A stretch of DNA of 64,000 nucleotides from an uncultured Ignavibacteriota bacterium (GTDB lineage: Bacteria; Bacteroidota; Ignavibacteria; Palsa-1295). Made by a program: the position numbers and the translations under genes. How positions within the stretch are numbered: the first letter of the stretch is position 1; each line of letters starts with the position of its first letter. The stretch covers positions 152,388 to 216,387 of the forward strand of contig CAIUMP010000021.1 of assembly GCA_903900335.1 (NCBI GenBank), read 5' to 3'. Below, piece after piece: positions 16,613 to 25,876 of the stretch. Under the pieces are notes generated by a model. The model saw only the letters and a program-made list of their open reading frames with translations. It was not told the origin of the DNA and ran no database searches.

Positions 16613-18904
16613 TTAGAATGCCTGTCCGAGGCCGAACTGAATATTCATTGTTCGGCCCAACCGGAATGGATTGCCGCTGAGCCATGCGCCTTTGTCTGTA
16701 GGGAGAATTGATTGACTGCCCGTCTGGTAGCCGTGTGTTCCAGCTTGAGGGTCGTACAACTTGAATCCGACGTCAACGCGCAATGCGCCAAAAAAGAGGT
16801 TGTAGCGAATTCCGAAACCGATCGTTTGGGATAACTCTGTGTATGTACTAGAAAGCGTCTTGATGATGGCATCATCGAAGACGTTGCCGATGTCATAGAA
16901 GATGACAACACGAAACGGGGACAGCACTCGTTGCCAATAGGTGTATTCATGCTCATACTGGAATGGGGCATAGCGAATTTCCAGATTGCCTTCGATGTCA
17001 TCGTACCCCCCTGAGCGTGAGTCGCGATTTGGATTGTCCGTGACAATCATTGACTGCTCTGGCCATCCTCGGTTGGAGGTTGCGCCTCCGGCAAAGAACC
17101 TGTGATTGAGCGAAGGTACACGCTGCGTGTCGCTGGTCTGCATTTGTGTGATGCCGAAGCGCACTCTTCCAGCGATCACAGTTCTTCCAGTGGAGGAAAG
17201 ATCGTGGTAGAGTCTCAATTGCGGAGTGAATTTCCAATAGGCAGAACTCGGATAGTTCGAGCCGAAGATAGCAAACAGGTCCGATGGTACGCCATACTCT
17301 AACGACGCGGTGAAAAGCCTGCCTGCTGTCGGGTTGATGGGATCGTTCGTTCTGTCGTCCTGATAATTGACGGAGGGAAGCAGGTTGACCTGACGCGCCG
17401 GGGCATTTGGATCGCCGGTGGTAACCAAGTATTCGACCAGCACGTCTGGTGTAAAGGCGGACCGATTGTCCTGTGTACTTGAGTATATGGTCGTGCCGAG
17501 GTGCGATGAAATGCTCAACTGGTCATAGGAGCCGCTCTCGGTCGAAAAGTGGCTCTGCCGGCTCGTTCCAAGGCCGAGTGACAACGGGATACCCCATGCG
17601 AAGGAGTAGGGCATGAAATAGTCAATACTTCCACTGTAGAGCCTCTGCGTCAGCGGAAAGAACTGGTAGGATAACTGCAGATTGAAGTAGTCTGCGATCC
17701 TCGTGAAATTGTGCCATAGCAGGGCGGCGTTGGCGCCGAGCACGAAACCATCCGTTCCAGCACCGCCATAAACGCCAACGGGGATCTCTCCGCTGAGCTT
17801 CATCCTCAGATAGACCTGCACGGGGACAGCCGTAGAATCGCGGAGTGAATCCGGAATATTTTGTATCGCGTTTGTATCAAGCGACACGCGGACAAGATCG
17901 AAGGTGCCAAGCTTATAGAGGTTTTGTTCGCTGCGTTGAATATCCGAGAAGCGAAACCACTTACCGCTCTCGAACTGAAGTTGTGCTCGAACGACGCGCT
18001 CCGCAACAGTATGCTTTGACGCCCCCATGGAATCGTAGTCTATGTGGACGGAGCCGTAGCGATAGCGATGACCCGGCGTGAAGTACAAAAGCACATTCAC
18101 ATTTGTCTTCCCTTGAAGATGCTCGACGACAATGGGATCGAAGCGAAAATTCGGGTAGCCCCTTTCGACCATCAGCGTACTCAGCCGCTCGACCTCTTTG
18201 GCAGCAACCGTGCGCGACCAACGCACACCGCTCTTGATCGTAACATTTTCCGTCAACTCAGGCTGGAATTCCAAGGGAAGCGACTCGAGTCCCGCGACCG
18301 CGATACGAGAGATGGTGAATTCTGGTCCTTCGTGCACGATGAAGGTTACGGTGTCTTTGACTACTGGAACATCGGTGTTCTTGCCTCCGCCGGTCGTGAG
18401 ACGCACACGTCGGATGTAGTCATTGTATTCACGTAGGCCCTCCGCATCCGGCGTAACTCGGAATGAGACGTGTGCCAGTAGGAAGCCGTTGTCCTTATAG
18501 TGTAGAGTCAGTTCTGCCGTATCACGTTGTAGGGTGGAGTAGTCGAGCGTCTGATAAGGGGATCCCGAAAACTTGAAAATGCCGAGTGTGTAGTTGTATA
18601 GAAACCGGCTGAACATTCCAGTTACCTGAGTCGCCGTGATGCTCGCAAGTTCGTCTTCAGAGAGGGCCTTATTGCCCTGGAAGCGCACCGCGACGACGGG
18701 ACCCGGAGGTGCCATCATCAGGGTCTCCCGATCATAGGAGAGGTAGCGGTCGTCAGCATTGGGAATGGTATCCTGCGAGTAACTTGCGCGCGGGGTGAGA
18801 AGAAAAGTCAGTACTGCCACGAGCACAGAGGCACGCCGCGTGAACGGCAGTATATTACTCGTACCGGGGAGCCGAAAGTCGGCGGCTTTCAGAGGTGAAG
18901 TCAT
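16613..18904 (-). CDS. Omp85/BamA-family outer-membrane assembly protein
   Basis: A 763-residue protein. A signal peptide lies after a long basic n-region (ASVLVAVLTFLLTPRASYSQ, cleavage near residue 44). The first half contains POTRA-like units, such as VVAVRFQGNKALSEDELAS, FTISRIAVAGLESLPLEF and YRYGSVHIDYDSMG, that bind unfolded barrel proteins in the periplasm. The second half is a 16-strand-type barrel, with the loop-6 motif as GGATSNRGW (the family usually has RGF/RGY) and a final aromatic residue (GLGQAF). These proteins insert barrels into the outer membrane (BamA) or assist export (TamA). The soluble part is shorter than the five-POTRA BamA, so this may be a second, specialised paralog. 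It follows the DUF2795 gene on the same strand by 109 bases. Confidence 0.85.
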   Translation of the reverse strand: MTSPLKAADFRLPGTSNILPFTRRASVLVAVLTFLLTPRASYSQDTIPNADDRYLSYDRETLMMAPPGPVVAVRFQGNKALSEDELASITATQVTGMFSRFLYNYTLGIFKFSGSPYQTLDYSTLQRDTAELTLHYKDNGFLLAHVSFRVTPDAEGLREYNDYIRRVRLTTGGGKNTDVPVVKDTVTFIVHEGPEFTISRIAVAGLESLPLEFQPELTENVTIKSGVRWSRTVAAKEVERLSTLMVERGYPNFRFDPIVVEHLQGKTNVNVLLYFTPGHRYRYGSVHIDYDSMGASKHTVAERVVRAQLQFESGKWFRFSDIQRSEQNLYKLGTFDLVRVSLDTNAIQNIPDSLRDSTAVPVQVYLRMKLSGEIPVGVYGGAGTDGFVLGANAALLWHNFTRIADYFNLQLSYQFFPLTQRLYSGSIDYFMPYSFAWGIPLSLGLGTSRQSHFSTESGSYDQLSISSHLGTTIYSSTQDNRSAFTPDVLVEYLVTTGDPNAPARQVNLLPSVNYQDDRTNDPINPTAGRLFTASLEYGVPSDLFAIFGSNYPSSAYWKFTPQLRLYHDLSSTGRTVIAGRVRFGITQMQTSDTQRVPSLNHRFFAGGATSNRGWPEQSMIVTDNPNRDSRSGGYDDIEGNLEIRYAPFQYEHEYTYWQRVLSPFRVVIFYDIGNVFDDAIIKTLSSTYTELSQTIGFGIRYNLFFGALRVDVGFKLYDPQAGTHGYQTGSQSILPTDKGAWLSGNPFRLGRTMNIQFGLGQAF

Positions 18905-19013
18905 GCCAGAGAGGAGGAGGGGCTGCCGTCCTCGTTCGTGTACAAGCCGAAACGCCGTTCGCTTCGAGGTTGAAGGGAACGGCGCCGGACAAAGACTTCG
19001 GGAAAGAGATTGA

Positions 19014-19244
19014 TCAATACTCGTTCAATTCGTCGTCGTAATAGAACTCGTCATCTTCCGGCGAATAATCCGGCCACACTTCACCGATGGACTCAAATTG
19101 CTCGTCCTCATCCTCAATTTCTTCAAGATTGTGAATGACGGCTGGCGGTGCGCCAATACGCTCGCAGTAGTCGATGAGCTCGGCCTTGTTGGCTGGCCAG
19201 GGAGCGTCCTCAAGATATTCGGCTAATTCTGATGTCCAAAGCAT
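19014..19244 (-). CDS. Small acidic DUF2795-family protein
   Basis: A 76-residue protein. WPANKAELIDYCERIGAPPAVI is the DUF2795 motif, a helical module widespread in bacteria, and the second half is very acidic (EEIEDEDEQFESIGEVWPDYS and a DDEFYYDDELNEY tail). Such proteins are cytoplasmic; their function is unknown, with an interaction or regulatory role usually suspected from their size. It is the gene upstream of the Omp85 protein on the same strand, with a 109-base gap, so co-transcription is possible but unproven. Confidence 0.8.
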   Translation of the reverse strand: MLWTSELAEYLEDAPWPANKAELIDYCERIGAPPAVIHNLEEIEDEDEQFESIGEVWPDYSPEDDEFYYDDELNEY

Positions 19245-19459
19245 AACGTGTAGTGCTGTCTCGTAATAATCTGTTAAAAATCTGGGATTGGACCCTATGC
19301 CAATCCGCGAACGCTGGGTGCGACAGTGGGAAAACCGTTCTACAGTGTCCTTGTCTTATGAATCCTATTCGGGTCACGGCGAGTGTCAGAGGAGCCGCGC
19401 CCCTTCCATTCAATTTTAGGGGTCTTTGGTTCCGGCACTCCCTGAAAAGATACAAGATG
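19245..19459. other. Spacer between oppC stop and DUF2795 start
   Basis: These 215 bases lie upstream of the DUF2795 start on the minus strand and so should hold its promoter. No coding frame, hairpin with T-tail or RNA gene is convincing. Confidence 0.4.
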
Positions 19460-20608
19460 TTAGTCGCGAAGCCGTGGATCAAGTGCATCACGCAAGCCAT
19501 CACCAACAAGATTGTAGGCAACAACGGCGAGAAATATCGCGAAACCAGGAAAGACGGCAAGCCACCATGCGTGAATATCATTGCGGGCGTCATTCAGGAC
19601 GCTTCCCCAAGTCACGACGGTCGGTGGAACACCAAATCCGAGGAAGGACAAACTTGCCTCTGCAAGAATGGCCCCCGCGATCCCGAAGGCAGCTGTCACC
19701 AAAACTGGTGCCAACGCATTCGGAAGGACGTGGCGGAAGACGATCCTGGCGTCGCGGAAGCCAAGCGCGGAAGCCGCCGAGACGAAGTCCATGTTGCGCA
19801 CGCGCAGGAATTCGCCACGAGTATATCGGGCGACGCTTGGCCAGCCGGTGATACCGATCAGGAACATAATGAGCCAGATCGAGCCGTGCTGAACCATGGC
19901 AATGACGGTGATGATAAGGAAGAACGTCGGCAGTGTAAGTACCACCTCAATAAGACGAGAGATGAGCACATCCACCCAGCCACCATAGAAGCCCGCGAAG
20001 GCACCTAAGATGACGCCGATCACAAGCATAAAGGACATCGAGACGAATCCGATGGAAAGAGCTATTCTAGAGCCGTGGATCATGCCCGAGAGCACATCGC
20101 GGCCAATCCCATCCGTGCCGAGGAGATGCTGTGCGCTCGGTGCCGCGAGGGCGTGTTCAAGATCTTCGTTTGACTCGGCATACTTGATCGGTGGCCACAG
20201 AGCAGTAGTTACCGAGCCCGCCTTTTCGAGCTCTTTCCAATCGGTGTTCACGAGGTCTGGTCCCCAGCGGTCAATGCTCATATCCACTAGATACTGCTTG
20301 AATACGGGGAACATGATCGTGCCCTTGTAGCTCGCGAAGAGGGGTTTGTCGTTGGCGAGGACGTCCGCCAGGATCGCGACGCCAAAGAGGAAATAGACGA
20401 TGTAGAGCGCGAAGACCGCGACGCGATTCTTCTTGTACTGGTGCCGCACGAGCGACCAGAAAGTCTGCGTCACCACTTTGCGGGTCGCGGCTCGCTTTGC
20501 GTCTTCTGCCATCTCTGTTGACGAGAGCGCCTCTTCGGGCGTTTCGTCTGAAAGCTTCGGCGATACCTGGTTGTTCGCGAGTGAATCGTTGTCCTTGTTG
20601 CTTGCCAT
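19460..20608 (-). CDS. oppC: Oligopeptide/dipeptide ABC transporter permease (OppC/DppC)
   Basis: A 382-residue inner-membrane permease of the peptide/nickel family, larger than the typical 290-310 because of a 50-residue polar N-terminus rich in Ser and Glu and an insertion in the first periplasmic loop (YKGTIMFPVFKQYLVDMSIDRW). The membrane part has the usual OppC signature: LGTDGIGRDVLSGMIHGSRIALSIGF, then the EAA loop that docks the ATPase (AASALGFRDARIVFRHVLPNAL). With OppB it forms the channel that takes up short peptides; the binding protein and ATPases are not in this window. It follows oppB by 82 bases on the same strand, with a TGCTGAGTGC-type repeat in between. Confidence 0.92.
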   Translation of the reverse strand: MASNKDNDSLANNQVSPKLSDETPEEALSSTEMAEDAKRAATRKVVTQTFWSLVRHQYKKNRVAVFALYIVYFLFGVAILADVLANDKPLFASYKGTIMFPVFKQYLVDMSIDRWGPDLVNTDWKELEKAGSVTTALWPPIKYAESNEDLEHALAAPSAQHLLGTDGIGRDVLSGMIHGSRIALSIGFVSMSFMLVIGVILGAFAGFYGGWVDVLISRLIEVVLTLPTFFLIITVIAMVQHGSIWLIMFLIGITGWPSVARYTRGEFLRVRNMDFVSAASALGFRDARIVFRHVLPNALAPVLVTAAFGIAGAILAEASLSFLGFGVPPTVVTWGSVLNDARNDIHAWWLAVFPGFAIFLAVVAYNLVGDGLRDALDPRLRD

Positions 20609-20610
20609 TG

Positions 20611-20646
20611 CTTAAGTGCTGAGTCCTACGTTCTGAGTGCTAAGTC
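20611..20646. repeat. TGCTGAGTGC/TGCTAAGTC-type repeat before oppC
   Basis: In the 82 bases between oppB and oppC are the words AGTGCTGAGTCC and TCTGAGTGCTAAGTC. A matching block, TGCTGAGTGCTAAGTGC, lies at 21814-21830, directly before oppB. Both are 3-40 bases from a start codon. Confidence 0.6.
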
Positions 20647-20690
20647 TTTCGCTCCTGCGGCGTCTTGTTTAGTGACGCTGCGTGTGATCC

Positions 20691-21800
20691 TCATCCGGCC
20701 CGTTTGGTGAAGGCAATCCGTGGATCGATAACGGAATAGAGCAGATCCGCAATAAGGATTCCGAGCAGCGTCAGAACCGAACCGATCACGAATACCGCCA
20801 GGATCACCGGATAGTCACGAGCGACGAGCGCGTTGAACTCCAGCAGCCCAAGACCCGGAATGGAAAAGATCGATTCGATCACGATCGATCCACCAATGAT
20901 GCTCGGTAGAATACCTGCCATGATAGTAACGATCGGGATCAGCGAATTGCGCAGCGCATGCTTATAGACCACAATCTTCTCGGAAAGTCCCTTGGCGCGC
21001 GCGGTGCGAATGTAGTCCTGACGAATCACCTCCAGCATCGAGCCGCGCATTTGGCGGGAAAGATAGGCAAGGCTGCCATACGTGTAGCAGAAGAGCGGAA
21101 GGATGATGTGCCAGAGCAAATCGCCCGTGTTAGAGATCCAGCTTGGATAGGGGTAATCGTTGCCGTGGAGGCCGTTATTCGGAAACCAGGATAGGAAATC
21201 GCCGCCGCCGAAGAAAATGATGAGCATTGTGGCGATCCAGAAACTCGGAAGCGAATAGAGAATAAACAGCGTGGTCGAAACGGTGCGATCCACGCGGCTA
21301 TTCGTACGCGAATGAGACGCCGAGTAAATACCTATCGGAATAGCAATAATAAAAGATAGGAAGATCGAAAGGATGGAGAGTGTGGCGGTTATCGGCACTC
21401 GCTCGATGATCTTGTCAATGACGGGGCGCTGATCCTGGAAGGAGTTGCCGAAATCCAAGCGGAAGAGATCGCCCATCCAGCGGTGGTACTGGTTATTCGT
21501 CCCATTCCAGGCAAAACGGAAGCGCTCGCCGAGCGGCTTCAGATCGCCATCGGCGTTCTTCTCATCGGAGAACATGGACCAATACCAGATGGGCATGTCC
21601 AGATGCCACTGAGCGCGGATCTGCTTGATGATCTGCTCATTAAGCTGCTGATTACCACGCTGGGCACCCTCGGAGCCGACGCCGGCCTTGAGTTCGGCGG
21701 GGTCGCCGGGAGCCATGCGGGAGATGCCGAAGCTGATAACAGTGATGAGGAACAGCGTCGGTAGAAACAGAAGGACGCGGCGGACGATGTATTGAAACAT
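20691..21800 (-). CDS. oppB: Oligopeptide/dipeptide ABC transporter permease (OppB/DppB)
   Basis: A 369-residue partner permease. The N-terminus MFQYIVRRVLLFLPTLFLIT followed by FGISRMAPGDPAE is the OppB hallmark. A loop of about 60 residues between the first membrane span and DLFRLDFGNSFQ is longer than usual. The EAA loop is ARAKGLSEKIVVYKHALRNS, and the protein ends with the DPRIAF motif near the cytoplasmic C-terminus. It is translated from ATG at 21800. On the minus strand it precedes oppC, giving the normal oppB-oppC order. Confidence 0.92.
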   Translation of the reverse strand: MFQYIVRRVLLFLPTLFLITVISFGISRMAPGDPAELKAGVGSEGAQRGNQQLNEQIIKQIRAQWHLDMPIWYWSMFSDEKNADGDLKPLGERFRFAWNGTNNQYHRWMGDLFRLDFGNSFQDQRPVIDKIIERVPITATLSILSIFLSFIIAIPIGIYSASHSRTNSRVDRTVSTTLFILYSLPSFWIATMLIIFFGGGDFLSWFPNNGLHGNDYPYPSWISNTGDLLWHIILPLFCYTYGSLAYLSRQMRGSMLEVIRQDYIRTARAKGLSEKIVVYKHALRNSLIPIVTIMAGILPSIIGGSIVIESIFSIPGLGLLEFNALVARDYPVILAVFVIGSVLTLLGILIADLLYSVIDPRIAFTKRAG

Positions 21801-22260
21801 GCTTGGACTTCAATGCTGAGTGCTAAGTGCCAAGAGCCTACCCCATATCAGAAGTCGGCGCTTACCCCCCGAGAGGAAGATCACTCATCCAATCGGGCCG
21901 CACCTCAGACGCTTAAAGCAGGGCGAACGGTTCCGAAGGAGCTGCGGAAATTGGATTTTGGGGAAAAAGAGGGGAAACGGCGCGCGGCAAGGTGTGCGTC
22001 AGTGGACTTATCCGCACAGCGTAGGTCGCCGCACTCAGCCTGACCTGACCCCATCAGTTGGGCCGGGGCGCCGGACCCTCGCACGGCGAGAGAAGGAATT
22101 GCACGTAGAGCATCTTCATGAGAAGTGAGGATGGATCGTCAATTATTTTGAGAGGGAGGCCCGAAATTGTATTGTATTAGCCACCAGAGTTTGAGGTCAG
22201 TTGCCGGTTGGGAGTATGGCGCGAAGTCGCCACCAGAGTTTAGTTTGAGTCATTAACCCC
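21801..22260. promoter_or_regulatory. 460-base divergent spacer between oppB and the repeat-protein gene
   Basis: It separates the two divergent start codons and must contain both promoters. A direct repeat GCCACCAGAGTTT occurs at 22180-22192 and 22229-22241, starts 49 bases apart, shortly before the ATG at 22261; this spacing could suit two binding sites of a regulator. No coding frame is supported. Confidence 0.45.
21814..21830. repeat. TGCTGAGTGCTAAGTGC repeat before oppB
   Basis: A 17-base word related to the one before oppC at 20611-20646. On the coding strand it reads as GCACTTAGCACTCAGCA, just upstream of the oppB start. Confidence 0.6.
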
Positions 22261-25200
22261 ATGACGCATCATGAAAATGCCATATTGTTTCTTGTCGTTC
22301 TCTGTTGCTCCGCGTTGAGCGTTCGAGCACAATCACAGACCATCAGCTACCAGGGCGTCCTCGCGAATGCTTCGGGAGGGCCGGTAGATAGCGGCACCTA
22401 TTCGGTCACGGTTACATTCTATTCTGACGAGGGCGGCCAGCACCCGCTCTGGCAGGACACGTATGCGACAGAAGTGCGAAAAGGCGTCTTTAACATAGCA
22501 CTCGGCTCCAACAAGCCGTTACCCAAAGCGACCGAAATGGACGGGCTGATCTGGGTTGGCACGGCCATAAACGGCACGGCGGAAACGAGGCCGCTCGCGA
22601 GACTCGGCGCTGTTCCATTTGCAATGAATGTCGCGGATAATTCAATCACGGCGAATAAGCTGGCGACAGACTTCGTCTCTTCAATCTCCGTAAACGGCCA
22701 GAAGGTGACGGGCAAAGGTACGCCACTCAATATCTCAACCGGCGATGGTCTGGACGCTGTTTTTGATCCGGGTTCGAATAGCCTCCTGCTTACAGGCGGA
22801 CGGACACGCGCCAACGGTAAGGGCGCAACCGCACAAACACAAGTAGGCGCCGTCTTTTGGACGGAGACAGGAAACAAGAACATCTCTGTTCCGACGCAAT
22901 TTATCGGCACAACCGATACTAGTAGCGCGTTCGAGATCCATCTTGAAGACGTTACCGTGACCGCACCGTTGAATCGTATCGCGCATTTCGAAATCCCGTT
23001 AGTGAGCGGAGCACCGAATATCATCATGGGATTCGGAGCGGGAGCCGCGACTGGCAATACCATCTCAACCCTCACTAGTGGTTCGACAATTGCGGGCGGT
23101 GGAAAATCCGGAAACGTGAATGCCATCGATGCATACTTTTCCTTCGTGGGAAGCGGAGTATCAAATTCCATTCTCGGCGACTCATCCGCAATAGCAGGAG
23201 GAACGCACAACAGTATCGGGACGAGTGCAACGTGGAGTTTTATCGGAGCAGGCAGCGACAACATCATTGCCAACTCCAACCCAGGACCAGCCGGATCAGC
23301 AATCCTGAGTGGATTTCACAACCGTGTCTATGATTATTCCTCCTTCATCGGGACAGGCACGGGAAACGTCATCGGCCTGAATACCGATCTCGACGGAGAT
23401 GACTCTGCGAGTGTAATCGTCGGAGGAAGCGCAAATTTCGTTGAGGAGGGATGGGGGTTTGTCGGTAGCGGTTATCATAACTACATTAGTGGTGCTCACG
23501 ATATTAATTACTCGTCCATTGTAGGAGGATATTACAACTTCGTTCAAGGACAATACGATGGCGTTCTTGGCGGTTGGTTTAATCACATCGACCCCGAATG
23601 GCAATGGACGTCGATTGTGGGAGGAGACAGCAATGTTGCCAGCGGACACTTTGTGTTCATGGGTGGGGGGTACTGGAACCACGCCCGAGGAAAGGCGATT
23701 GCTATCCCAGGCGGTGGGGCAAATTTGGCGGGAACGTCGCCGCATAATCCAAACGGGACGGATTTCGCCACCATAGGAGGAGGAGAGAAAAATACTATCG
23801 ATGGCCTAAGCTCCGAACACGCCACCATCGCTGGTGGAGAAGCAAATACCATTGACGGTGATTATGGGCATCATAGCTTCGTTGGAGGAGGAAAATACAA
23901 CAGAATTCTCGGCGACACTATCGGGACAAGGACAAGTGCATACACGGTAATTTCCGGCGGCAACTCGAACACCGTCATGCAGAATAGTCTCGCAAGTACG
24001 ATTGCTGGAGGTGCAAACAATACTGTGGATACGGGCGCGACTTATAGCTCAATCGGCGGCGGTCTTCAAAATACCATTCAAGGTCCTTACTCCGTCATTG
24101 CTGGCGGCGAAAACAATTCCATTTACAATATCGGGGCCGATCACAATATGATCGGAGGTGGGCTTCACAACATCGAACAAAATCCGAGCTTCGGCGTCAT
24201 TGCCGGTGGATGGAATAACCTACTCGACACAGCTGCTTGGGGGAGTACTATCGGCGGTGGTGATTCAAATATCGTCCAGCCGCCACTTTCCTTCATCGGC
24301 GGAGGTAGGATGAACAAGATAGACGATATTGGCTGGGCAGACGGTGGCGCGATAGTAGGCGGGTATCATAATCGCATGGTGCATGGCGTCTATAGCTTCA
24401 TCGGTGCGGGGGAAAGCAACTTCCTACAGGACGAGCATTCGACGCTTGTCGGGGGTTATGCCGACACAATGTATGGATATGGTGAGTTCTTAGGCGGCGG
24501 AATCAAAAACACCATTTACTGGGGATCGGATACCGCAACGTTAGTTGGCGGAGCAAGCAATTATGTTGGCGGTGGCAAATTCAGCTTCCTTGGCGGCGGT
24601 TTGAAGAACACCATTTCAGCGCCGTTCGGAGTTCTCGTCGGCGGGGACTCGAATTATGCGGGCGGTGGGCTGTATAACTCCTTAGTGGGGGGCTTGCAGG
24701 ATACTATTGCACTGTCAAGCAGTTCAACTCTTGGCGGCGGAGATAGCAATATCATTCACCAGAACATTGGCTCAACGCTCACCGGAGGCGAACACAATGT
24801 AATCTCCACTCCGTATTGTGATTCCGGGTGTCTTCCTGCACAGGACAATTTCCTCGGCGGCGGAGCTTGGAATTATATCGTAGGCCACGCTGGCTGGAAT
24901 TCCCTTGTTGGGGGCACACGCAACTACATTGCTGGTGTACTATACGGGACTATAGGGGGAGGGGCGTTTAACTCGACTTACTCTAATTACACGGTTATCT
25001 CCGGAGGAACCTCTAATTTGATCGAAGCGACTGGTAGCGCGGTCGGCGGAGGTACAAACAACATCATTTTAGGATCCTATGGGACAATCTCTGGCGGCGC
25101 ATACGACAGCGTTAACGGGCAGTATGGATCAATTGGCGGTGGCAACTCGAACGTCATTAGACTAAAGGGTGCCAACGCATCTATTCCTGGCGGCGACCAT

Positions 25201-25833
25201 CTCGTCGCTCAGAGTTATGGACAGACGTTTGTAGGATTCTACAATAAGGCGCAGGGCAGCTCTACGGATACTTCGGACGCACTAATACCCGCGCATGAAA
25301 ACGATATACTTCTCGGAGTCGGCAATGGAAGGAATATCGGCGGCGTAACCGTGGCCTCCGATGCAGCGTTCATTACCAACAAAGGCGCACTTTCCGTCTT
25401 CGATAGCATCGGCTCAGGAGGAGCAACGGCGGGAGGACCAATAACTCCCTCCCGCGCGGGAACCACATTTGCTACCAACACCATCGAAGCGTGGGGTAAT
25501 GTGGCACCTTTGGCACCCGGTGGAACGCTGCTAGGGGGCGGAGCTCTTGCCGATGTCGGTGTTCAAAGCGTTTTTCACGGTCCTCCTGGCTCTGGTTCGT
25601 ACCTCGTAACTTTGAACGTCAAGAATCAAGATGGCTCAGCACACACATTCACCACGAATCAAGCTTCTATTACGGTAAGCCTTGGTCCGGGCCCCGGTGC
25701 TGGAGGTGGAATGATCACTGTAACGCCTCTTACGGGCGGAACTGCCCCAACCTTCACTGTCGTCACCTTCCTTCCGGCACTAGGGGGTGCCAGCGATGCG
25801 TATGGATTCCAATTCCATGTAGTTGCTCGTTAA
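22261..25833 (+). CDS. Large secreted protein with about 42 GGxxN repeats (beta-roll/fiber-like)
   Basis: A 1190-residue protein. A signal peptide (FLVVLCCSALSVRAQ) precedes a domain of about 110 residues (ISYQGVLANASGGPVDSG, then LWQDTYATEV, VFNIALGS, RLGAVPFAMNVADNSITANKL), common at the start of fiber-like proteins. Residues about 255-990 consist of some 42 imperfect copies of a 15-16 residue unit with the core S-x-I-x-G-G-x-x-N-x-I. Such spacing fits a left-handed beta-roll or trimeric coil like YadA heads. In much of the array a GGG unit alternates with a VGG/AGG/SGG unit. The last 170 residues form a separate Gly/Thr-rich beta domain. No T9SS sorting domain, S74 chaperone or membrane anchor is seen, so how it is held at the surface is unknown. 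The start is ATG 22261. Confidence 0.75.
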   Translation: MTHHENAILFLVVLCCSALSVRAQSQTISYQGVLANASGGPVDSGTYSVTVTFYSDEGGQHPLWQDTYATEVRKGVFNIALGSNKPLPKATEMDGLIWVGTAINGTAETRPLARLGAVPFAMNVADNSITANKLATDFVSSISVNGQKVTGKGTPLNISTGDGLDAVFDPGSNSLLLTGGRTRANGKGATAQTQVGAVFWTETGNKNISVPTQFIGTTDTSSAFEIHLEDVTVTAPLNRIAHFEIPLVSGAPNIIMGFGAGAATGNTISTLTSGSTIAGGGKSGNVNAIDAYFSFVGSGVSNSILGDSSAIAGGTHNSIGTSATWSFIGAGSDNIIANSNPGPAGSAILSGFHNRVYDYSSFIGTGTGNVIGLNTDLDGDDSASVIVGGSANFVEEGWGFVGSGYHNYISGAHDINYSSIVGGYYNFVQGQYDGVLGGWFNHIDPEWQWTSIVGGDSNVASGHFVFMGGGYWNHARGKAIAIPGGGANLAGTSPHNPNGTDFATIGGGEKNTIDGLSSEHATIAGGEANTIDGDYGHHSFVGGGKYNRILGDTIGTRTSAYTVISGGNSNTVMQNSLASTIAGGANNTVDTGATYSSIGGGLQNTIQGPYSVIAGGENNSIYNIGADHNMIGGGLHNIEQNPSFGVIAGGWNNLLDTAAWGSTIGGGDSNIVQPPLSFIGGGRMNKIDDIGWADGGAIVGGYHNRMVHGVYSFIGAGESNFLQDEHSTLVGGYADTMYGYGEFLGGGIKNTIYWGSDTATLVGGASNYVGGGKFSFLGGGLKNTISAPFGVLVGGDSNYAGGGLYNSLVGGLQDTIALSSSSTLGGGDSNIIHQNIGSTLTGGEHNVISTPYCDSGCLPAQDNFLGGGAWNYIVGHAGWNSLVGGTRNYIAGVLYGTIGGGAFNSTYSNYTVISGGTSNLIEATGSAVGGGTNNIILGSYGTISGGAYDSVNGQYGSIGGGNSNVIRLKGANASIPGGDHLVAQSYGQTFVGFYNKAQGSSTDTSDALIPAHENDILLGVGNGRNIGGVTVASDAAFITNKGALSVFDSIGSGGATAGGPITPSRAGTTFATNTIEAWGNVAPLAPGGTLLGGGALADVGVQSVFHGPPGSGSYLVTLNVKNQDGSAHTFTTNQASITVSLGPGPGAGGGMITVTPLTGGTAPTFTVVTFLPALGGASDAYGFQFHVVAR

Positions 25834-25876
25834 CTGATTATCAATCATCGTTTTGAAGAAAAGAGAGTTCAACCGG

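Noticed and set aside
22419..23279. 286-residue minus-strand frame inside the GGxxN protein gene
   Set aside because: It is a shadow of the repeat-rich plus-strand gene and has no domain or start signal.
23020..25270. Possible CRISPR-like array from the regular DNA repeats
   Set aside because: The repeats are in-frame protein repeats of 45-48 bases with variable sequence, not identical repeats with unique spacers.
22261..25833. Phage tail fiber
   Set aside because: It has a signal peptide and no neighbouring phage gene or S74 chaperone end.
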